From Chloroflexi bacterium RBG_16_57_11 (GTDB taxonomy: Bacteria; Chloroflexota; Anaerolineae; Anaerolineales; UBA4823), in the NCBI GenBank assembly GCA_001795165.1, contig MGNS01000063.1, positions 18,990 through 27,899 on the forward strand: a stretch of DNA of 8,910 nucleotides, read 5' to 3'. The position numbers and the translations under genes are program-made. The notes under the pieces were generated by a model that was not told where the DNA came from, made no database searches, and saw nothing but the letters and a program-made list of their open reading frames with translations. The number at the start of each line of letters is the position of its first letter. The stretch's first letter is position 1. Positions 1 through 6,615 of this stretch are shown here, in pieces.

Positions 1-968
1 CCGGTTTCTTGAGCGACCACCAGCGGGCCGGCTGGGTCCATCTGGTTTGGGGAGGATTGGCGGATGGTGGGGGAATATACATGGACGACGCCGCTGGTGA
101 CGCCTGCGGCGAAGGCGCCTTGCTGGTCAGCATTGACCTTTTTAAGGGCAGCAGTGATCTCGGCGGCGGTTTGATAACGCTGGGCAGGCTCCTTTGCCAG
201 GCATCTTTCTATTACTCGCACCAGGCTTTCCGGCGCATCCGGCTGAATCTGGCGCAAGTCTGGCACCGGATCATTCTGGTGCATCATCATCAGGCTCATG
301 GTCGAGTCGGCTTCAAAAGGCGGTCGACCAGTGATCATCTCGAATAGGGTAACGCCAATCGAATAGATATCCGAGCGGTGATCGACGTGATCGCCGCGGA
401 TTTGTTCCGGAGACATATACAGCGCGGTGCCGATCACCGCCCCGGTTGCGGTATGCTGCTCGCCCCCCAGGATTTTTGCAATGCCAAAATCCATCAGGAT
501 CGACTGCCCGTTCACATCCAGCATGATATTGGCCGGCTTGATGTCGCGATGGATCATATTTCGCCGGTGAGCGTACTCAACGGCTTCGGTGACGTTTGTA
601 ACGAGACGTGCGGCCTCCGGATAGGACAAACGCATCCCATTCGCATTCAGGCGCCGCAGACGTTCTTGGAGCGTCTCGCCGGGCACGAACTCCATCACCA
701 TATAATACGTGTTGCCTTCGTGATTGAAGTCGAACACCTGGATGATGCCGGGGTGCCGGAGCTGCGCAACCGCTGTCGCTTCTTCTTCGAACCGGCGGAC
801 AAACTCTGGATTGTCTGAGAGATGCGAATGGATGATTTTGATTGCCACCACCCGGCGCAGGTTCGGGTCCATTGCTTTGAAGACGGCTGACATTCCACCT
901 TGACCGAGCTGCTGCTCGATCCGATATCTACCACCCAGGGTCTGTCCAACCCATTGACTTGCGGCCAT
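1..968 (-). CDS. Hanks-type Ser/Thr protein kinase, N-terminal part (3' end beyond window)
   Basis: I read this frame directly on the minus strand. It runs open from an ATG at 968-966 to the window edge, giving 322 codons and no stop. The kinase core is complete. It has a Gly-rich loop GQGGMSAV (22-29), the ATP-binding Lys44 in VAIK, the helix-C Glu63, the catalytic loop HRDIKPAN (140-147, Asp142), the metal-binding DFG (160-162), an SPE in place of APE (186-188), and DIYSIGV of subdomain IX around 200-206. The domain ends near residue 285. A Ser/Pro/Gln-containing stretch without a membrane segment follows up to the edge. Related kinases usually continue into a transmembrane helix and an outer or sensor domain, which cannot be seen here. 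The start is supported by TAAGGAG (980-974) five bases upstream. The HRD arginine suggests control by activation-loop phosphorylation, with Thr173, Thr175 and Thr181 as candidates. The substrate is unknown. Confidence 0.95.
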   Translation of the reverse strand, partial: MAASQWVGQTLGGRYRIEQQLGQGGMSAVFKAMDPNLRRVVAIKIIHSHLSDNPEFVRRFEEEATAVAQLRHPGIIQVFDFNHEGNTYYMVMEFVPGETLQERLRRLNANGMRLSYPEAARLVTNVTEAVEYAHRRNMIHRDIKPANIMLDVNGQSILMDFGIAKILGGEQHTATGAVIGTALYMSPEQIRGDHVDHRSDIYSIGVTLFEMITGRPPFEADSTMSLMMMHQNDPVPDLRQIQPDAPESLVRVIERCLAKEPAQRYQTAAEITAALKKVNADQQGAFAAGVTSGVVHVYSPTIRQSSPNQMDPAGPLVVAQET

Positions 969-1043
969 GATTGCTCCTTACCGATCTTACAGGCAAACGA
1001 AAGAAATCCCTCCGGTGATCAAAGGCCAGAATCACCTAAAACG

Positions 1044-1052
1044 ATTATAACA
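1044..1052 (-). promoter_or_regulatory. Extended -10 promoter for the kinase gene
   Basis: Read on the minus strand this is TGTTATAAT, a perfect TATAAT hexamer preceded by the extended TGn element. No good -35 hexamer lies 16-18 bases upstream, which is tolerated in extended -10 promoters. Transcription would start near 1037 and leave a leader of about 70 bases before the kinase ATG. The assignment is by sequence match only. Confidence 0.6.
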
Positions 1053-1144
1053 AAAAAGGCCAATCATATAAGGATTATTCCCGAGGATAAGACAATGTTA
1101 ATCCTGGCATGAAGATTGCATCGGTAAGGAATTGTGCAAATAAC

Positions 1145-1173
1145 TTGACGCATTAAGCGGATTGTGCTAGTAT
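1145..1173 (+). promoter_or_regulatory. Sigma-70-type promoter for the LysM lipoprotein gene
   Basis: The -35 box is TTGACG (1145-1150, 5 of 6 consensus). After exactly 17 bases comes the -10 box TAGTAT (1168-1173, 4 of 6), immediately preceded by TGC, which is an extended -10. Transcription would begin near 1180, giving a leader of about 93 bases before the ATG at 1273. It is the best-matching two-box promoter in the window. Confidence 0.65.
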
Positions 1174-1272
1174 CATTGCAAGAAGGCATAGCAGTCCCTG
1201 TTTTGTCTGGCAAATTATCTTCATGGGTTTCAGGCAAACCGGGAGGGTCATAATCGTAATAAGGAGACGGAG

Positions 1273-1971
1273 ATGAAGACCAGTCGCGTTTACCCATATC
1301 TGCTCGCAGTCCTGTTGCTGATCGTGAGTCTGGCATGCGTGCGGTCGATCCCCAACCCGAATGCAGCCAAAGCAACCGAGATCCAGGAAGAAGGGGTCTT
1401 ACCGACCGACGCCACGGACGTCATGAATCAAATTTATTTGTTTGCCACACAGACTGCTATGGGCCCCGGTGGCGCAACCAGTTCCGTGGGCACACCCGTT
1501 GCGCAAACAACCCCGGGAGCAGGGACGACCCCCGGCGCTGAAACCCCTCTGGCTCCGACACAGCCGGCCGAACAACAGGTCCAACCCACCCAGGCCCCAC
1601 AGGCTACGCCGCTCCCGCCGCCGCCCCCATTGGTAGTCCCGGCGGTCTATACTCTGCAGCGAGGTGAATTCCCGTTCTGCATCGCACGTCGGTTCAATGT
1701 CGATCCGAGCGAGCTTCTGAGGATCAATGGATTGAGCAGTTACTCCGTCTATTATGCTGGCATGGCGCTGCGCGTCCCGCAATCAGGCCAGACCTTCCCT
1801 GGCAACCGGGCGCTACAACCGCATCCTACAACCTACAATGTCGTCGGCGGGGATACGATCCACACCATTGCCTGTGCTTTCGGGGATGTCGACCCGGACG
1901 CGATCGCATATGTCAACGGTCTGACCCCACCCTATCGGTTGTCGCCGGGTCAGGTTTTGCAAATTCCGTAA
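1273..1971 (+). CDS. Lipoprotein with two LysM domains
   Basis: This 232-residue protein is probably exported and lipid-anchored. It opens with a short basic start (Lys2, Arg5), a hydrophobic core (about 7-20) and a lipobox-like VSLAC, so Cys22 would become the lipidated N-terminus. Residues about 60-120 form a low-complexity Pro/Thr/Gln/Ala linker that ends in a poly-Pro run. The first LysM domain spans about 125-169 and the second about 187-232, with the protein ending right after the last LysM strand. LysM modules bind N-acetylglucosamine polymers such as peptidoglycan. No catalytic domain is present, so a role as a wall-binding or scaffold lipoprotein is likely. Cys136 and Cys201, one in each LysM, could pair. 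The start is supported by AAGGAG (1261-1266) six bases upstream. It is divergent from the kinase gene and has its own promoter. Confidence 0.9.
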   Translation: MKTSRVYPYLLAVLLLIVSLACVRSIPNPNAAKATEIQEEGVLPTDATDVMNQIYLFATQTAMGPGGATSSVGTPVAQTTPGAGTTPGAETPLAPTQPAEQQVQPTQAPQATPLPPPPPLVVPAVYTLQRGEFPFCIARRFNVDPSELLRINGLSSYSVYYAGMALRVPQSGQTFPGNRALQPHPTTYNVVGGDTIHTIACAFGDVDPDAIAYVNGLTPPYRLSPGQVLQIP

Positions 1972-1988
1972 CCACTGCGCTGAGCGCT

Positions 1989-2013
1989 GTGCTTCACTGG
2001 TCTTGTGAAGCGC
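1989..2013 (+). other. Small hairpin downstream of the LysM gene
   Basis: GTGCTTCAC (1989-1997) can pair with GTGAAGCGC (2005-2013) across a 7-base loop, giving nine pairs including one G-U. No T-tract follows, so on its own it is a poor terminator. It may act with the stronger hairpin at 2028-2061. Confidence 0.35.
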
Positions 2014-2027
2014 TTGACGGTCCTAAC

Positions 2028-2067
2028 AGGAGTAGCCAGATTGGATTCCGGGGCTACTCCTTTGATT
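2028..2067 (+). terminator. Terminator-like hairpin after the LysM gene
   Basis: AGGAGTAGCC (2028-2037) is perfectly complementary to GGCTACTCCT (2052-2061), a 10-bp stem with a 14-base loop followed by the T-rich TTGATTT. It lies 57 bases after the LysM stop and about 60 bases before the deoC start, so it would separate the two transcripts. The T-tract is broken by GA, and the hairpin could instead be an attenuator in the deoC leader. Confidence 0.6.
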
Positions 2068-2126
2068 TAGTGGATAGATCATGGAAAGCGATGAACCCGG
2101 CAGGATGCCGGGGGAGAATTGAGAAG

Positions 2127-3086
2127 ATGACTACTCACAAGCGTAATCCCGGCACCCCACTCGACCTGGATTGGGTCGCGGGGGCGCATGTCAACAAGAG
2201 CGCAGTCGAGCGCCGCACGACCACTCTGACCAAGCGGCGCACCGTCAAAAAGGACTGGCAGGCTGCCTGGTTGCTGCGCGCCGTCACCTGCATAGACCTG
2301 ACCACGCTGGCGGGCGACGATACGCCTGGGCGCGTCAAACGTTTATGCGCCAAGGCCAGGCAACCAATACGCCCGGACATGCTGGCGAGGCTGGGGCTGG
2401 ATGGCGAGAAGGTCACTGTGGGTGCGGTCTGCGTTTACCCAAACCGCGTCAAAGAGGCCGTCGAGGCATTGCGCGGCACAGACATCCCGGTGGCTTCGGT
2501 TGCGGCGGGTTTCCCGGCCGGCCAGACCCCCCTGCCTCAGCGCATTGCCGAGATCGAGCAGGCCATTGAAGCAGGCGCTCGCGAGATCGATGTGGTCATC
2601 CCGCGCAACTTCGTCCTCACCGGCGACTGGCGCTCGTTGTACAACGAGATCGTCCAGTTCCGCGCAACCTGCGGCGAGGCCGCCCACATGAAGACCATCC
2701 TGGCGACCGGGGAGCTGGGCACGCTGAAACAGATCTACCAGGCCAGCCTGGTCGCTATGATGGCGGGATCGGATTTTATCAAGACTTCCACCGGTAAGGA
2801 GCCGGTGAATGCCACCCTGGAAGTCAGCCTGGTCATGGTGCGCGCCATCCGAGATTACCAGGAACGGACGGGCTACAAAGTCGGTTTCAAGCCGGCAGGC
2901 GGCATCAGCAAGGCCAAAGACGCCCTGGCGTGGCAATCGCTGATGAAAGAAGAGCTTGGCGACCAATGGCTCATGCCTGACCTATTCCGGATTGGCGCTT
3001 CCAGCCTGTTGACCGATCTGGAGCGCCAGTTGTATCACTTTATCACGGGTCACTACGCAGCGAAACATCACATGCCTATGGGATAA
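2127..3086 (+). CDS. deoC: Deoxyribose-phosphate aldolase (DERA), long eukaryotic-like form
   Basis: This class I aldolase cleaves 2-deoxy-D-ribose-5-phosphate to glyceraldehyde-3-phosphate and acetaldehyde, the last step of deoxynucleoside catabolism in the cytosol. The 319 residues carry the TIM-barrel signatures AVCVYPNRV (about 100-108), VASVAAGFPAGQT (122-134), EIDVVIP with Asp155, DFIKTSTGK with Schiff-base Lys219, and GFKPAGGI with Lys255. The frame stays open upstream to a GTG at 1989, but that stretch runs through both hairpins. I chose ATG 2127 because it has GGGGGAG (2110-2116) upstream. It also gives a protein matching, from memory, the 318-residue human DERA from the LDLxW motif near its N-terminus to the ...YAAxHxxPM C-terminus. 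E. coli DeoC is shorter, at 259 residues. It is followed after 87 bases by the aldehyde dehydrogenase, which can use the acetaldehyde. Confidence 0.95.
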   Translation: MTTHKRNPGTPLDLDWVAGAHVNKSAVERRTTTLTKRRTVKKDWQAAWLLRAVTCIDLTTLAGDDTPGRVKRLCAKARQPIRPDMLARLGLDGEKVTVGAVCVYPNRVKEAVEALRGTDIPVASVAAGFPAGQTPLPQRIAEIEQAIEAGAREIDVVIPRNFVLTGDWRSLYNEIVQFRATCGEAAHMKTILATGELGTLKQIYQASLVAMMAGSDFIKTSTGKEPVNATLEVSLVMVRAIRDYQERTGYKVGFKPAGGISKAKDALAWQSLMKEELGDQWLMPDLFRIGASSLLTDLERQLYHFITGHYAAKHHMPMG

Positions 3087-3100
3087 ATCATCGTCGAGGC

Positions 3101-3145
3101 CGCAGAGAACGCAGGAACCGAGTCAGGACCACTGCGCTCTTTGCG
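3101..3145 (+). other. Imperfect long hairpin between deoC and the ALDH gene
   Basis: Bases 3101-3114 can pair with 3132-3145 over 14 positions, with a single A-C mismatch and one G-U pair, closing a 17-base loop. No T-tract follows, so it is not a standard terminator. It ends 18 bases before the GGAG ribosome binding site of the downstream gene. A role in mRNA processing, stability or differential expression is possible but unproven. Confidence 0.4.
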
Positions 3146-3173
3146 TGTCCAGCGGTCGAACCTGGAGTTATCC

Positions 3174-5621
3174 ATGAGTACCTTACTTGACATATTCAAA
3201 ACAATGGACTACGGCCCTGCGCCTGAATCACCGGAAGCGGTAAACGCCTGGTTGGATGAGCACGGCCGTAACTTTGGTCTGTTTATCAATAATGAGTGGA
3301 TCACACCTAAGGATGGAGCGACCTACCCAAGCATCGACCCGTCCAGCGGGGTGCAGCTGGCAGAAACCACCCAGGCGGGGCAGGTAGAGGTCGACGCGGC
3401 TGTCGCGGCAGCCCGTCTCGCATTCGAGAGCTGGAGCCAGACCCCAGGGGTGGTGCGCGCCCGCTACTTGTATGCCATCGCCCGAAACATCCAGAAACAC
3501 CACCGCCTGCTGGCGGTGCTCGAGTCGATGGACAATGGCAAGCCGATACGCGAGTCGCGCGACATCGATGTGCCGTTGCTGGCGCGCCACTTTACCTATT
3601 ACGCCGGCTGGGCGCAGCTCATGGAGACCGAACTCCAGGCTTACCAGCCGGTCGGCGTCGTCGGGCAGATTATCCCGTGGAACTTCCCCTTGCTCATGCT
3701 GGCCTGGAAAATAGCGCCAGCCATCGCCATGGGCAACACCGTCGTGCTCAAGCCCGCCTCATATACCCGCCTGTCGGCCTTGCTGTTCGCTGAGATCGTG
3801 GCCGAGGCCGGGCTACCGCCGGGTGTGGTCAACGTCATCACCGGTAGCAGCCAGGCGGGCTCGATGCTGGTCGAGCACCCCGACGTGGATAAGGTGGCCT
3901 TCACCGGCTCGACCGACGTCGGTCGCATCCTCCGGCGTCAAACCGCCGGGTCCGGAAAGAAACTGTCGCTCGAGCTGGGGGGTAAGTCTCCCTTTGTCGT
4001 ATTTGAGGACGCCGATCTGGATGGCGCCATCGAGGGGGTGGTCGACGCGATCTGGTTCAACCAGGGCCAGGTATGCTGTGCGGGGTCTCGCCTGCTGGTC
4101 CAGGAAAATGTCGCCGAGACCTTCATCCACAAGCTCAAATATCGCATGGGCAAGCTGCGGGTTGGCGATCCACTCGATAAGTGTATCGATATGGGCGCCA
4201 TCGTAGACCAGACCCAGTGGGAGACGGTAGACGGTTGGGTGAAGACAGGCGTCATCGAAGGCGGGGACTTATTCCAGCCGGATATTCGCCTGCCTGAAAA
4301 GGGGCTGTTCTACAAACCCACCCTGATTACGGGGCTCGACCCGGCGTCTGCCACGGTCCAAGAGGAAATTTTCGGTCCCGTGCTGGTTTCATTGACCTTT
4401 CGCACACCGGCCGAGGCGATCGAGCTGGCGAACAATACCCGCTATGGGCTGGCTGCCAGCGTGTGGAGCGATAATGTCAACCTGGCGTTGGATGTGGCCA
4501 GCAAGCTCAAAGCCGGGTCGGTGTGGGTCAATAGCACCAACTTGTTCGACGGCGCATCGGGCTTTGGGGGCTACCGCGAAAGTGGATTTGGACGAGAAGG
4601 AGGTCAGGAAGGCCTGTTCGAATATGTACGCCCGGCCTGGATGAGGCGCCCGCGCCCTGATTTTGTTCGTCCGAAAGAGGGCGAGAAAACCGGCTGGGGC
4701 GTGCATATCCCAACGCGGCCGGCCATGCCTTCCAAGAAACGCGCCAACGGCCACGAGCTGCCGCGCGTCGACCGCACGTCAAAGATGTATATCGGCGGCA
4801 AACAGGTCCGCCCGGACGGTGCCTATACAACCACGCTGCTGGGCGCGAAAGGCGCGCTTATTGGTCAAATCGGCGACGGAAACCGTAAAGATATTCGCGA
4901 TGCAGTCGAAGCGGCGCATGCGGCGCATCTGGCCAAGCCCGGCTGGGCAATGCGGCACGGCTACAATCGCTCGCAAATTCTGTATTTCATCGCTGAAAAT
5001 CTGGACGCCCGTAACGCCGAATTTGTGGAAAGGATCGTGGAAATGACCAGCCGCTCGAAGAAATCCGCCCAGGCTGAGATGGACGCGGCGGTCGAGCGGT
5101 TATTCACCTATGCCGCCTGGGCCGATAAATACGGCGGCACGGTGCAGGAGACCACCCTGCGAGGCATCACGGTTGGGGTGAACGAGCCGGTCGGCGTGAT
5201 TGGCATCGCCTGCCCGGACGAATGTCCGCTGTTGGGTTTTGTCTCACTGATGGCGCCGGCGATTGCGCGCGGCAATACCGTTGTGATGATCCCCAGCCAG
5301 AAGTATCCGCTCAGCGCCACGGATTTTTACCAGGTGTTGGACACCTCCGACGTCCCAGGCGGTGTGGTCAATATTGTCACCGGCGATCGGGATCACCTGA
5401 CCAAGTACCTGGTCCAACACGAAGATGTAGACGCGATGTGGTATTTTGGCACCGCCGAGGGCAGTTATCACGTTGAATACGAATCGGCGGCCAATATGAA
5501 GCGGACCTGGGTGAGCTATGGCCTGGGGCGCGATTGGATGGACCGCCAGCAGGGTGAAGGCCACGAGTTTCTGCATGAGGCCACGCAGGTGAAGAATATC
5601 TGGGTGCCGACAGGAGAATGA
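3174..5621 (+). CDS. Two-domain aldehyde dehydrogenase, ALDH16-like
   Basis: This is an NAD(P)-dependent oxidoreductase of 815 residues, far longer than the usual 480-500. The N-terminal unit (about 35-490) is a complete ALDH. It has PWNFPL with Asn170, VVLKPA with Lys193, LELGGKSP with general-base Glu267, GQVCCAGSR with nucleophile Cys301, and EEIFGPV (397-403). Glu267 argues for hydrolytic oxidation of aldehyde to acid rather than CoA acylation. A linker rich in charged residues and Pro (about 490-535) leads to a second unit (538-815). That unit keeps Rossmann-like motifs such as NEPVGVIGIA and APAIARGNTVV but has no catalytic Cys or LELGG motif. A catalytic first unit and an inactive second unit are the hallmark of bacterial ALDH16. 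The frame extends to a TTG at 3141, but ATG 3174 has TGGAG six bases upstream. Acetaldehyde from DeoC is the likely substrate, inferred from context. Confidence 0.9.
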   Translation: MSTLLDIFKTMDYGPAPESPEAVNAWLDEHGRNFGLFINNEWITPKDGATYPSIDPSSGVQLAETTQAGQVEVDAAVAAARLAFESWSQTPGVVRARYLYAIARNIQKHHRLLAVLESMDNGKPIRESRDIDVPLLARHFTYYAGWAQLMETELQAYQPVGVVGQIIPWNFPLLMLAWKIAPAIAMGNTVVLKPASYTRLSALLFAEIVAEAGLPPGVVNVITGSSQAGSMLVEHPDVDKVAFTGSTDVGRILRRQTAGSGKKLSLELGGKSPFVVFEDADLDGAIEGVVDAIWFNQGQVCCAGSRLLVQENVAETFIHKLKYRMGKLRVGDPLDKCIDMGAIVDQTQWETVDGWVKTGVIEGGDLFQPDIRLPEKGLFYKPTLITGLDPASATVQEEIFGPVLVSLTFRTPAEAIELANNTRYGLAASVWSDNVNLALDVASKLKAGSVWVNSTNLFDGASGFGGYRESGFGREGGQEGLFEYVRPAWMRRPRPDFVRPKEGEKTGWGVHIPTRPAMPSKKRANGHELPRVDRTSKMYIGGKQVRPDGAYTTTLLGAKGALIGQIGDGNRKDIRDAVEAAHAAHLAKPGWAMRHGYNRSQILYFIAENLDARNAEFVERIVEMTSRSKKSAQAEMDAAVERLFTYAAWADKYGGTVQETTLRGITVGVNEPVGVIGIACPDECPLLGFVSLMAPAIARGNTVVMIPSQKYPLSATDFYQVLDTSDVPGGVVNIVTGDRDHLTKYLVQHEDVDAMWYFGTAEGSYHVEYESAANMKRTWVSYGLGRDWMDRQQGEGHEFLHEATQVKNIWVPTGE

Positions 5622-5667
5622 CCTGCCGAAGGAGCCAGATGCATTTTTGTTGGTTGGAGGAGCTTCT

Positions 5668-6204
5668 GTGAGGTTCGAGACGGAACACAGCCAAACTGTT
5701 TTTAGAGGCAGAGTTTTCAACGTACGCCAGGACCGGGTGCTTTATCCGGATGGCCGCCGGGTTCATATGGACATTGTGGATCATCGCGACGCGGTCACGA
5801 TGCTACCGCTGGATCAAGATGGCCAGATCTGGTTTATTCGCCAGTATCGCCACGCGGCGGGCAGAGAGTTACTCGAACTGCCCGCCGGGGTGGCTGAGCC
5901 TGGCGAGGATATGCTGGTTAGCGCGCAGCGCGAGCTGCAAGAAGAGATAGGCATGGGCGCCAAACACATTCAGGAGATCGGCGGTTTTTACCTGGCGCCT
6001 GGCTATTCCACAGAATATATGCACGTGTACCTGGCGACCGATCTCTATCCATCGGCCTTGCCAGGGGATGAGAGCGAGTACTTAAGCGTCGAAAAAATTG
6101 ATGCCAGGCGTGCATTAAGCCTGGCAGAAACAGGACAATTGAACGACTCCAAGTCGTTGATTGCGTTGTTCTGGGCGCGCCCCCTTTTAGCCCGGTTTGT
6201 TTGA
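5668..6204 (+). CDS. NUDIX hydrolase, ADP-ribose pyrophosphatase type
   Basis: This 178-residue protein has a complete Nudix box, GX5EX7REUXEEXGU, at about residues 74-96 (Gly74, Glu80, Arg88-Glu89, Glu92-Glu93), which binds Mg2+ and cleaves nucleoside diphosphates linked to another group. The flanking LELPAG just before the box, APGYSTE after it, and an N-terminal domain-swap-like strand region (FRGRVFNVRQDRV) are typical of the ADP-ribose pyrophosphatase (NudF-like) subgroup, which yields AMP and ribose-5-phosphate. Substrate choice remains an inference. The start is GTG 5668, with a strong GGAGGAG (5656-5662) five bases upstream. An upstream in-frame TTG at 5647 has no such site. It follows the ALDH gene by 46 bases with no terminator between, so it is probably co-transcribed. 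Its stop is 3 bases from the stop of the convergent zinc-ribbon gene. Confidence 0.92.
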   Translation: MRFETEHSQTVFRGRVFNVRQDRVLYPDGRRVHMDIVDHRDAVTMLPLDQDGQIWFIRQYRHAAGRELLELPAGVAEPGEDMLVSAQRELQEEIGMGAKHIQEIGGFYLAPGYSTEYMHVYLATDLYPSALPGDESEYLSVEKIDARRALSLAETGQLNDSKSLIALFWARPLLARFV

Positions 6205-6207
6205 TGA

Positions 6208-6492
6208 TCAGGTATGGGCGCGGTTTGCCCGACTGGCGCCGGGCCTGCGGCGCGGGATTGGACGCCGGCCTACTTCATGGCTTAGCAGAGTGTTGAGCCG
6301 GGCGACGGCCTTTGAATCGTATTCCCTGCGGCCACAGATATCACACACCCAGGCTGGGAAATTTGGCACAGTTACCAGCTCATTGCTCAACCAGGTGAAA
6401 TAGGTCAGGAACTGCAGGCGCATCACACCCGTCTGGCATTCCGTACACAGGCCTTGATAGGGGATCGCATTGGTTTCACTGTCGGCATTCAT
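6208..6492 (-). CDS. Small YgiT-like zinc-ribbon protein
   Basis: This 94-residue protein has two CxxC knuckles, Cys16/Cys19 and Cys50/Cys53, separated by about 30 residues that include LTYFTWLSNELVTVPNFPAW. The second is followed by GRREYDSKAV. This layout resembles the YgiT-type zinc finger, the metal-binding half of MqsA-like antitoxins, but the helix-turn-helix DNA-binding half is absent. The tail (75-94) is rich in Arg and Pro. No toxin gene is adjacent, so it should not be called an antitoxin. Its molecular role is unknown. A clear Shine-Dalgarno site is lacking near the ATG at 6492, with only GGGATGGG further upstream. It follows the signal peptidase gene by 123 bases on the same strand and has its own candidate -10 element. 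Confidence 0.8.
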   Translation of the reverse strand: MNADSETNAIPYQGLCTECQTGVMRLQFLTYFTWLSNELVTVPNFPAWVCDICGRREYDSKAVARLNTLLSHEVGRRPIPRRRPGASRANRAHT

Positions 6493-6540
6493 GGTTTATA
6501 TCGCCCATCCCACCGGACATCATTTCTATATATCGCAACA

Positions 6541-6549
6541 ATTATATCA
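6541..6549 (-). promoter_or_regulatory. Extended -10 promoter for the zinc-ribbon gene
   Basis: On the minus strand this reads TGATATAAT, a perfect TATAAT with the TGn extension, as in the kinase promoter. No clear -35 box is seen. Transcription would start near 6534, about 42 bases before the ATG. Confidence 0.5.
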
Positions 6550-6615
6550 TTTTACCGCTTGACCGTGGACGCCGCCCTTGTATGCCAGAGCGGGATCATC
6601 TGGTTCAGGTCGGTC

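Larger units (their letters stand above)
969..1272. other. Divergent intergenic control region
   Basis: This 304-base stretch separates the kinase (leftward) and the LysM lipoprotein (rightward). It is more AT-rich than the flanking genes. It holds one candidate promoter for each gene, about 100 bases apart, and ribosome binding sites at both ends. I see no convincing small ORF, tRNA, riboswitch or clear operator palindrome. A small 5-bp hairpin (GGTTT/AAACC) near 1226-1240 lies in the lipoprotein leader and is probably not significant. Confidence 0.6.

Noticed and set aside
9..818. Plus-strand open frames at 9-347 and 378-818
   Set aside because: They lie opposite the kinase, whose minus-strand frame has every kinase motif in order. 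Their translations show no family features.
1180..1260. Possible riboswitch in the LysM leader (GGCAAACC-like segment)
   Set aside because: The short resemblance to a GEMM motif core is not supported by the required helices, and only a 5-bp hairpin is visible.
1989..2126. Upstream extension of deoC to a GTG at 1989
   Set aside because: It passes through two hairpins, has no ribosome binding site and adds residues unlike DERA. ATG 2127 gives the expected length.
2343..2966. Minus-strand frame of about 207 codons opposite deoC
   Set aside because: It is antisense to a strongly supported gene and has no recognisable motif or ribosome binding site. High-GC codon bias commonly opens such frames.
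3141..3173. TTG start at 3141 for the aldehyde dehydrogenase
   Set aside because: It lies inside the hairpin arm and lacks a ribosome binding site, while ATG 3174 has TGGAG at ideal spacing.
5244..5784. Minus-strand frames opposite the ALDH 3' end and NUDIX start
   Set aside because: They cross the boundary of two well-supported genes on the other strand and show no domain features.
6236..6253. GC-rich hairpin GCGCCG/CGGCGC as a terminator for the NUDIX operon
   Set aside because: No T-tract follows on either strand, and it lies in the coding sequence of the zinc-ribbon gene.
6208..6492. Type II toxin-antitoxin module (MqsRA-like)
   Set aside because: The zinc knuckles are present, but there is no toxin gene beside it and no DNA-binding half. 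Both neighbours are clearly other genes.
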